Shown: piece after piece, positions 36,359 through 48,300 of the stretch
Layout: each line of letters opens with the position of its first letter
Position numbering within the stretch: the first letter of the stretch is position 1
DNA from: Eumeta japonica
Taxonomy: Eukaryota; Arthropoda; Insecta; Lepidoptera; Psychidae
NCBI GenBank assembly: GCA_005406025.1
Contig: BGZK01001001.1
Coordinates: forward strand, 124,001-188,000
Direction: 5' to 3'
Length of the DNA stretch: 64,000 bases
Position numbers and translations under genes: made by a program
The notes under the pieces: model-generated
What the model was told of the DNA's origin: nothing
What the model saw: only the letters and a program-made list of their open reading frames with translations
Databases searched by the model: none

Positions 36359-39300
36359 GTAAATATTTATTTAATGGTGATCTAACTTTTCTATGTATCA
36401 TTTGATTCATTCCTTCTCTAATTATTTCGAATCCTTGGAAAGGAACACGTTGATACCTACAAGTCTCTTTTTCCTTTATAGAAATAATCAATATTTACAC
36501 GTGATTTAATGAAAATCGCTACTTCAAATTTTTACAATTTGCTTAAAAAATATATAATTTGTTTATATTGTTTTATTATACTGAATTTTTGCTGAATAGT
36601 AAGAGCAATATTAAAAGGTACATGTGGGATACTTATTTAATTTTAGTATTTTAATTTCCAACTTTTGTTTACAGTATATTGGTTGCATGGAAGTTTTGAC
36701 TTCAATGAAAAAACTGGATTTTGAAACAAGATCCCAAGTTGCTAAGTATGTTTCGCCCTGTATTAAACTTTTTACATATTATACTACTGTATGCACCAAT
36801 TAATTTATTATGATATAACAGGGAATGTATCGCTCGTGTTTGTGCTGCAGCTGGCTTGAGATCGGCTGACAAAAAACGACGTGTTAGCAGTGCAGCTACC
36901 CGAGCTTTGGCAGCTAAATCTAAGATGTCCCATTCTGGATCTAATGTGGCACTTACTGTATCATCTAGAGCGATATCTCTTTCTGCCCTTGAAGGTGGAG
37001 AAACTATAGCTAGACATGAAATGCCTAAAGTATCATTTGCGTCAGGTGGTGATTCTGATTCATTAGACTTTGTGGCTTATGTAGCAAAGTCTGCTCCTCC
37101 CACAGAATTGCGAGCTTGTTATGTTCTTGAATGTGGTGGGAGACTAGCTCAAGATGTAATTGCCACTATAGGTCAAGCATTTGAACTTCGCTATAAAGAG
37201 TTCTTAACCAAACCATCATCGTAAGTATTATTTATTTTCAAAACTAAATTTTGTCCATAGCTTTATCGGTATAAACATGGAATAAACTTCTTCTTCTTAT
37301 ATACCTCTCCTATTTCAAGTATAATTCTAATACTATTCTTGATCCCAGTTTTGTAATGACATAATCCTATTGTAAAAATTTTGGAACTGATCAAACAACT
37401 GTGACAAATAGCTTCGACCGTCCTCTCTTGGTATTAACTTAAAACTATTAAAAGAATTCTGAAGAGACTGAAACAGGTGAAAATCTGAGGGTGTAAGGTT
37501 AGTTAGGGCTATATGGTGGATGCATGAACATTTCTGAACCAAACTGTTACAATATTTGCTGAGTTGCTATACATCTTTGTGGTCTGGTATTATCATGAAG
37601 AAAAACTTATTTCTATTGATCAATTGTGGCCAATTTTTTCTTTACTTCTGCTTGAGTCTCATCAGCTGTTAGCAGTAGAGATCCGAATTGATGGTTTTGA
37701 CTGGCGGTAACAGCTCAATGAATAATGCCCTTTCAATCCCACCATACACATAGCATCAGCTTGTTATGAATTAATCCGAATTTTGCTGTAGTCTGTGAAC
37801 CTTGCTTGCCTTTTGACCATGATGTCTTACACACATTCTTGTCGTAGGTAATCCATTTTTCATCACCGGTGATCAATCTTTTCAAAAACAATTTGATTTT
37901 ACTTTTCAATAGAGATTAACAAATAAGTACATTTTACACAATTCATTAGATTTCTTTCAGTAAGCTCATGTTGGAATGAAATATCGTGATCTTCTGTATG
38001 TAACTTTTTTCAAATTGGTAAAATTATTTTGTTGTCAATCTTCAGCTCTTCAACTATATCTTAAGAACTAATATGTTGATCTTGCTCTACTTTTTCCAAA
38101 ATAACATCGACTTATCCATAACAGATCGACCAGAGCGAGATTCATCTTTGACATCTTAATCATCTATTGTTAAACAACTGAAAATACTTCAACAGTTTTG
38201 TCTTACTGACGCTGCATTGGGCCCATAAATGTCACAAATTCTCATAGCTTGTGTCGCAATTTTCCATTTTTCTACAAATCTAAAAAAAAGTATCGAATTT
38301 CTTCATTAGATTCACTCATTTTGGTGTACAGAAAAAAATAGAAAAATGGCGGGACACCATTTTTACTCTTTATTTTTTTTATGTTCTATATTTAATGATA
38401 TCAAAACTAACCAGATACAATCAGCACAATCAAAGAGATTTTACTATAAAATACGAAAACACTTTCCTTGGCCTAATATATAAAGGAAGTCGGGGAGAGT
38501 TGAACCACTTTTTACATGAAACATCATAATTTTTTTATTCATAGAGTTTAAAGTATCGATTATACATTTTTCTGATACCTTACTCTAGTAGGTACATTTG
38601 TGCATAATTGTATTTTTAATATAATGTGCAGGTAAAATTTTATTTGTATTTTAATATAAAATGAGACATGAGTCAAGTCTCTCCAACAACAGGGACACTT
38701 GAAGGAGGGTATGGGGAGATTTGACCTTACTATTTTTGGGAAAAGAAAAATCAAAAATCAGCTGGAATCATAGTTTTATTAATTTGTCTTACACAATTAT
38801 CAACTTGCTTTTAGTATTCCTTGCAAGAAAAATGTAAAAAGGTAAACACATTTTCATAACATTTTTAATAAAATGACAACAATAACTTTTAAATAAACAT
38901 GTTAGAATGTTTTTTTTTTTTTTTTTATTATTAACTTATTTTTAACAATTTTACACATCACTTAACAGTCTCAAAGTTATTGTAAATCAATATGATACCT
39001 TTTTTAATTGATATCTATCCAAAAATATGTTACCTTAATAAAATTACCAGATAACATATTATCAAACTTTGATATAATGAGTCTTTATTAAAATTTTAAA
39101 AACTATTAGTTAACTTTTAATAAGTCTTTGATCAATCTCAAAATTATTTTAAATCAAATAAGCAATTTTAATATGATAATACTGCTTAGAAAAATATTTC
39201 TGATCACGTTCATAACAAATGAAATCATAGATATCTTCTGTAAGCCCTACCCATAGCTAATAAACACAATTATGACATAAAAGGTAAAGACACATAATCA

Positions 39301-42300
39301 TAACACCTGACAAATAAACACATTTGACAAATAAAATAGTAACAATGATCTTACGTGTCAGAATCTTTTTCAAAATTATCAACAGATGAACTGTCAGGGT
39401 ATGTACAACATCTTTGTTATCAGATTCCATTTCACTATCATAATTTTTATTTTTACCTTTATTCTTTTTATTGGTTTTCTTATAGATGAATTGACCTTTC
39501 TTGTCTATTTTTTGATCTTGTTTTGCTTTCATATCTTTTTCCATTACTTTTTTCCATAAATCTTCTTAGTTTTTTTTAATAAAATAGTTTACGTTGTCTT
39601 AGTGTCACTTTTGTCAAAATTTCCATTTTAAATACTATCTAACTTTTGTATCCTTACATCATTAGTCTTAACATTTCATTGACTTTTCTTATTCTTGCTT
39701 TTTAAATCTGTATCGTTACTACATTTGTCATTATTATATTATCTATATGCTATTTTAAATACCTGTCATGCTTTTTACTAGCTGTTTTTTTTTCTTCTTT
39801 AAGAATTTTATTTTGTTCTAATTTGTATCATCTCAAAGTACTTATATCTATGCTATACTTGGTTAATTTTTTTTATAGAAGTGTCTCCTTTAATGTCATC
39901 TATAGCATTTTCCAACTCCGTTTTTTGAGTATTTTTTTATTTTGTTTGCTTGCATTTTTAGGTTAGGAGGTTTGTATTGAAAGGACATTGTATAGGTATG
40001 CATGTCTTCCGCACTCACTCTGGTGCACCCCTCCCACTCTACTAATTTGACATTTAGCTTATACCATAGAAAAACTCCAGACCATAGAGAAAAAACACTT
40101 AGCACATGCCAAACTACATTTATGTGATAATATGATAATAGTAACACAATACATACCTCAATAAACACAACAGCATTCACCAAACTACTTTGATAGAAAT
40201 AAAACACTCCGCGGCCACAAAAATATGTTTTACATTCTCATCATCAAACGTAACGGCCGTAATGCAAAATGACAACATATTTTTAATTGGCCTCTCGCAT
40301 GTAATCAATGACTGCATTGCTGCTTTATTCATGCTAAATTTAAATACAATTTTAAATGAGGGTTCAATTCTTCCACCTGGGCAAGTCTTCCGGATTTCGC
40401 CTCCTTTAACATGATCCAACATTAAAATAATAAACATTTTCATAACCATAACATAAATCAATCCATTACATTAAGCATATTATTTGTGCAATGTATTGTT
40501 AGAATTAAATATTACTTTTAGTATAACTATACTTAACAATTTATTAAGGAACTTTAATATAAATATAGTTCCAATAAATTGTTAGTAGAGTAAATTTCAT
40601 GTAATCAAGGCAAATTGGCAGATTGTTTTTGATATTTTTCATAAATTACTTAATTTGTTTATTTACCTCTAAAATCGATTCACTAATTAATCAGTAATAA
40701 TTCATTATGGTATCAATAAGGATTGTGCTTTTAATATCTTTTTTTAGTAATTAGTGATTCTCAAATTAAAGAAATATTTCTACCATAATTGTTTTGTATA
40801 AAGACTAACGCCAATGTGATATTTATATAGGCTAAGTTTGAACGGCGACCGCGCATTGTCAGGCGAGCCAGGCATAATGTGTGGTCCCGACGACCGCGAG
40901 TATTACAACGACTTGCCCGGCAAGATCCCACCCGATTCATCGACCGCAACAACAATGGCATCCACGTCGGCAACTGTGACAGCTCCCATACCGACAACTA
41001 CGGGCCCACTACGGCAACTACCACCACCTCTCGAACCGCTTTCACCCTTCACCACGTAAAATACTTCTCTAAATATTTTATGTTGTGCTCCATGTGAAAT
41101 TGTGTACATTGAATATTACATATTTTAAAACAAAGTCTGACTGAACGTATTAAACTCAAAACTACCGAACGAATTATCATGCGATTTTCACGAATGGACT
41201 GAGTGATTCATGAGGAAGTTTTAGAAATATATTCGTTAAATGTTTATCTAAATTGGCTAAAGTATGATGATGATTGCTAAAAATGTCATAAAACGAATCG
41301 TGCCAACAGAGAACTTTACTGGCATGCTCTGTACAATAGTTTTATATGATATATGACGGAATTCCTTATTTTGTATTTAAATTGTAGCCAATGTTATATG
41401 TCTTTCTCTTAAGTTTCACACACAATAATGAAAAAATATTGCTTGAGAATTCTTATAAACATATTTTAAATTAAGCGATTTTTTGGGTAACAATTTTTAT
41501 CTTTATGACAATAAATAGATCATCATTTTCTAAATTTTAGGTATATTAAAACTTTCAAAAATAAAAGGAAAACTTCAAAAAAAAAAACAATAAAAAGTGA
41601 AAAATAAACTTAATGTAACATTTAATTCAGATGATTCAAATGTGTAAGAATTCTTTTTTACAGATTTCCAATTTTGTTTAAAATAACTTATATAAATACT
41701 AAATTGTTACAAAACCTTAATAAATTAAAAACTTACTTATGTGAACTGCCCTCCTACCTATTTAAAATATTATTCGAGAAATATCTATAACAATATTATT
41801 TTATTTCTCAATTAAATAGTATTTAGTATTTACAAATTGTGATGATTTATTTACACATTTACAGTGACAATTTTTGTCTATACCTCTTCACCGTTAATTT
41901 AAATAAAGTATTATTATTCCTGCTAGGTATCTAATGGTCACACTTATTTAGTGATATGTGCAAGTTTAAATTTAAATGAAATATAATTAAATAGGTAGGA
42001 GGGCAGTTCACAGAAGTAGTTTTTGGTTTATTAAGGTTTTGTAATAATTTAGTATTTACGTAAGTTATTTTGAACAAAAATGGAAATCTGTAAAAGACAT
42101 TTCTTACACATTTGTATCATTTGATTTAAATGTTTCATTAAGTTTATTTTTAGCATTTTAATGCTGTTGTTTTTTTTTTGTAGTCAATTTTAGTTTTATT
42201 TTTAAAAGTTTGTTTATTTTTCAATTTTTAATTATTATTTAATTTATAACATCATAGGTAGACCAACTAAAGGTGCGACCCCCATAAGGTAAAAGATAAA

Positions 42301-45300
42301 CAAGGAATTGTTTAAAGCAAATAAATAACGTTTATCTGAAAAATGGCGAATAGAATGCCATATCTCATTCCCAAGAATCACTATTGGCACGTCATGGTAG
42401 ATTATTTCAGATAAGAAATTACATACGTTCTCAATTGTCACAGGAATCGCAAAGTGATAGAACCCGTCGACTCAATCGTATTCATGAGCGTTTGAGTGGC
42501 AAGCCATCTGAATAGCGCGAGCATCGTCTAAGTATTATACAAATGTTAAACGGAGGATGCTATCGCTGATCCTTAGCTGGATTGTAACAGTACATACAGT
42601 ACATAAACTCTAGGGTACCACCCTAAACAAAGTTGTGATTGACTTGGCAGAAAAAAATTCACTAAAGGCCAAGTTTATATTACGCTGAGCCGTGTAAAAG
42701 ATGGCATTGCTCTTTGCAATTTAGAGCCAAATAATAGAAGAAACCACATAATAAAAATCATTGCGTAAAATGCATCGATTATGTTTATTGTAAATAAATA
42801 TCTAAGAACATGGTAGGTGCAATGTTTTAAGCAACTTTATTACACACTAGCTTTCCACGCCGCGTTTAATTAGGTTTTCCCCGTGGTAAAAGTAGCCTAT
42901 ATCCATCAGGGATGCTGTAGGATTCTAATGGTGAAAGAATTTTCAAAATCAGTTCAGTCGATCCCGAGATTCCCGCCTACAACCTCACAAACATATCTAA
43001 AAAATACGCGTCGAATTGACAACCTCCTCCTTTTCTTAAAGTCGCTTAAAATGATTAACACTTCTAGTTTCTAGCAATCACATGTTGTCTCCAGAGAAAT
43101 CAATTATCGATATTTACAAGTCTCTATACATTATTTTGCAACAAGAAATCACCTAATTTCTAACTGTTAAAAAGTTGTATCTTCCTTCATCAGCTCAGCG
43201 TCGTGAGATGACGATGATCATAGGCAAATGTTTCAATAGCTTTAGAAAATATATGAAAAAAAACATTGTTAATACCTATAACGTTTGAGGGTTGCCATTG
43301 ATTTTCTTGGGATTCCATCATCAGATCCTGAGTTGGTGCCGATGGACCATCTCAGGAGCATATTTTTTCAAATAAAAGAAGTATTTTGAGAATCGGTCCA
43401 CAAATGGGGGAGAAATCGGTGAACATACATAAAAGAGAATGCCTCTATACGCTCTCTATACCTATATAAAATGCGAAATATCAATCACTGATTAATATTG
43501 AACTCTCAAAAAGTATAAATACTACAAAGAAAGGAGGACATTTCACGAATGTATGGAGCTCTGGCCTGCACTTTGTACATTTAATGGCCTATAGTGTTTT
43601 GACTATCATTCTGCCATAATTAAGCTTAATTTTTTTTGTACAATGCTATTGAACACAATTATAGGCAATATGTATTGCTTATTATAGATGGTGAGACACA
43701 TTTTTCAAATTAAAAGAGGTGAAGAGAGATTGTTTTTGTATAGTATATAAAAATTATTGTGAAGCAGGATGGAGAGCAAAATTGAAAGCCGAGACCAGGA
43801 TCAAAATTGAGAACGCGACATTGGAAATCGAAACCAAGTGTAGAACCTGGATTAGAATCACGAACGTGACCAAGTTCGAAATCAAGAAGAGGACCAGGGC
43901 CAGAATTGAAAAAAGGGCTAAGAGATTAACAGCAAAATCGTTTAATATAAAACAGATGAAGAAACACATTTTATTTTGACATGGTCGACGCCATGGCTGA
44001 AAGCTGATAATGCACATCACACTAATAGGCCGAGAGTACATACTTAACCAACTCTATATGACCCGACTTTGCCAGAGCTGGATTAAAGCTTGAAGTTTAT
44101 TCCGTCTGTTACTTATCTATTTAGTAGGCATTTTTTACCAAAACAATAAAAACAAATTTTATGAGGTGTGAGTTGAATTAAAAAATAGCACAGAAAATAC
44201 AGAAACAGCTCATTAAACAAATGAATTTTGTGCTCCGACAAAAATACAATCTATCCTATACGTCTGATTCACTTGTGCAATATTAACAAAGGTAGGATTG
44301 TGTTAAGATTGTTCCAAAATGTTGTTTATGAAAAATAATCCTCATTAGTGTTAAATAACCACTATGTGATTTTGATTCAATTAGTAACATTTTTATTGTA
44401 ATCCAAAATATTTTTCCCTTTTTGAGAGTGATTGTAGAAAATTTGATTACTAAATATATAATTATATTGCTATACTGGAATCCTATCAAAAAAACAGACA
44501 TTGATATTAATTGTAATTGGCGAAGATAACATTAACATTTTATATATTTTATTTATTAAAAACTGGTACATTATGTAATATCTACCATAATATTGAACAT
44601 CAAAAATATATTTTATAAGAATCGTTTTGTTTCCCAGATGTGAAGAGAGCACACGACACTACGTGAATCAGACGCCACCGCCGCGCACGCCGCCCACAGC
44701 GCTTCTGCCTATGCATCACACGGATATCTTCGATATGCGTAAGATATATTTTCATTGTTATAGTTTTGAGAAATTTTGAAAGTTATGTTCTTACATTATT
44801 TAAAAATTGATATTGTCTTATTTTAAAATTTATTTAACTGTGTATGGTTATAGCAATCATGGCAAATTCATTGTCCTGGTTTTGATTTGCTCTGTATCAG
44901 TTGATACACATATTATTTATTTGATACTTTTAATATTTTCAACATTTGGAATATTTAACTTCAGTACCTATATGTGTTATGACAACAAGGTGCTTTTTTA
45001 ATGAAAATATTGACACATAGTCTCTGTTATTTGTTTGTTCAATTGATATTATATTGATTAGTGGGTGTGCCCGTTCAAAGAAATTGCCAAATAATCTTAT
45101 TTAACATATCAAATATAAAAAAATGTACATAAGTTATGAAATATTTATCAAATTCTGATAAGTGCATTAAGTTCTACTAGTTTTTTTTCTTCGAACATAC
45201 AGAACCTTAAAAAAGATAAACTCATTTGAGTTTGTTATAATAAATATGTGTGATAATAATTGTTTAAAATGGATACATCATTTATTTATTTTATGTGTGA

Positions 45301-48300
45301 TAGCTAAATTATAATTTATTTAATCGAAATTTCTTCCACCCTACCGCAGAGCCGTTCACAGCGACGCCGGTGACGGCGACAGCAGTAAATGCAATGCCCG
45401 AACAAGAACCCAAGCCCGAGGGAAACGGAAGTGACGGAAACGAGAGCGGTGAGGCGGCGGCTGTGCTCAGTCCACAGGAGCAGGCAGCACTTCTGGAACT
45501 TGAGCCCTGGTTCCATGGACCAATATCGCGCAACATAGCTGAAAAGGTTCAATTACTCTAAAAGATTGGATATAATAGAAAATATATACTTATGTAACTT
45601 TACTACACTGTGAATAAGTTGTCATTGTCTTTCAATTGAAATTCAGAGTAACTAATGTGAAAAATATGAATCCAAGTAATATTTTTTTTTATCCTATTAA
45701 GTAACAACCACAATTTTGTATATTGTAAAATATTAGGATGGCTTATATTCTTTTGGATACAAAAATTTTGCTTTTAATATGTTTAGGAATATCAAATTCA
45801 TAATGATAATAATAAACAATTTTAATATTTAACTTATGTAATTTTCTACATGTCAATATTTTCAATAAGTCTTATAATCAACACATAAAAATTAAAACAT
45901 ATAATATGCTTACTACAGTTGGTGGTAGATGATGGAGAATTCCTGGTACGCGAGTCAGTGGGCTGCCCGGGCCAGTTCGTGCTAACGGGTGCACATCGCG
46001 GCGCGCACAAACACTTGCTGCTCGTTGACCCTGCAGGCATTGTATGATAACTAAAATATACACTTAAAGCATCTTAAATGTCTAAAAAATAATCCTGTAT
46101 TATATAGTTGTTTTATTGTTTCATCATTATTTTAACTGTGATTTATTAGTTTAAGAATATTTTGGTAAACACTTACTAAAACTCACTTGTATAAAATGTG
46201 AACAGATTATTCCTCTCCAATGATAACATTTATTCAATAAAAGAAAAGTCTTATAATTTCTCCAATGAATGGCACAATTCTAATAATAAATCTTGTTTTA
46301 CATTTCTAACAAGAGTGACTTTATTCAAAAGCAAATGGATTATGAGTGTTTAAATTTAAAATTTCTCTGTTTCAAAGCTTACAACATAAGACTTAAAATA
46401 TATTGCAATAGGATTTGCATTAGTTCGAAAAGCGATTTTCCCTTAAGAATGAACAAGAAACATGATTTAATTGTATACAATCGTAATAAAATATAAAACT
46501 AATGTGTAACAAAACAAATCTATAAAAAGTTTATCTGGTTACATCCGTGGATATTTGTTCTCTAAATATTAAGAAATTGTATATACCATTTTTTACCAAG
46601 TATTTTTTTAATTAAGATTTTAAATTTATATAATGATAATTTTTTTTGTATTTGCAGGGACCTTATCAAATATGCACACAGATCCCTCTAAACGAATTCC
46701 TGAATTTATATAGTCACCTTACATGTTGACACAGTATATTTTTATTTCGGATGTTGAATTTTTCTCGCTTACTGTTGTTTTTGGACATTTCTAATTTTCT
46801 TTTTTATTTAAAAATGTCACTAAGTACATACTGTGTTCATTTAAATCAAAATCAATTCAATTTCTTGTACACTAACATTCTAAAGCTTATTCTCATAAGA
46901 TCATTTTAATTGTTATGAAACCATCTAGTATGTGACTTATTTCTTTAATTCATATTGCAATTATTTGTCTTATGATTAATATCCAGATTAGTTTAAAACA
47001 CTTTCATTGGTTGCACCAAAATGTTTTATGTTTGTTGAATTCAGCTTACTTTAATATATACAGTGGAATCTCAATAATTCGAATCTCATTAAGTTGAAAT
47101 CCTCAGTAAGTCGAAAAAAATTGCCATTCCCTTCCGATGAACCCCTAAATACGTAGTATTTCGAATTATTTAGACTTTGTAAGTCGAACAAAATGTTATT
47201 TCCCTACGAAGTATTGATAATACATATTTATACTGTATAACTTGAATTTCGAAAAGGAGACTCCATAAGTCTTAGTTGGTAAAATATAATGATGTCTTAC
47301 TTGGAATGAATACATCCATGAAACTTTCTAAGTAACACAGCTGTGAACGTTATGTTTGTTCCTTGTCGACACAGTCATATGTATCTCGAAGTTCTTGTTA
47401 AGTCGAAAACTCGTTAACTCGAATTATTTTGCCTTTCTCTTGACATTCGAGTTATTAAGATTCCACTTTACTATTATGTTATGATTTATGTGTATTTTTA
47501 CTGAAATAACAAATTCCGTTGCACCAATATCATAAAGGTCAAAGTAAGAGAATAATGGCTGATCCTTATAATAATATAAGATACAGTGGAATCTCAATAA
47601 CTCGAATGTCAAGGGAAATGCAAAAAAAATCAATCCTTGAAATGCAATCCTTGTTATAGTTACTTTGGCTATGTTGTTTTAAAAAAGGAGGCGATTATGA
47701 ACATTTGCAGAAAGATGCATAATTGATATATATATATAAGGTTGAGGAAAGAGATTATTCATGTTTCATATAAATATTTAAAATATTTTTTTATCATATT
47801 TTATTTACATTTAATTATAATATGTATATTTCATTTTGTCGGTAGGGACATAATCCCATTGCTGCAGAAATTTTGGGACTTCTGATTAAAAAACTGCGAT
47901 AAGTAATTTTGACAGTCCTTTCTTGGTGTTAACCTTACACTACCTAAAAAATTCTGAAGAGATTGGAACAGATGAAAATCTGGGGGTGCAAGGTTATGGG
48001 TGGCTATATGGTGGATGCATTAACACTTCCCAACCAAACATTTGATGAGTGGATAAAAATGTGTGTGGTCTAGCATTATCATAGTGAAAAACCACACCCG
48101 TTCTGTTGATCGATTCCGGCCGTCTTTTCTTTACTTCTTGATGGAGTCTCATCAGCTGTTGGCAGTAGAGATCTAAATTTATGGTTTTGCCCAGCAGTAA
48201 AGCTCATATTGAATAATGCCCTTTCAATACCACCATACACATATCAACTTAGGGAACATACCCATACTACGTGACCCGTTTACGGGGTCTTCAAAATACT

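Noticed and set aside
43719..43979. 86-codon charged frame (Lys/Arg/Glu/Thr-rich)
   Set aside because: It is explained by the degenerate minisatellite underneath it.
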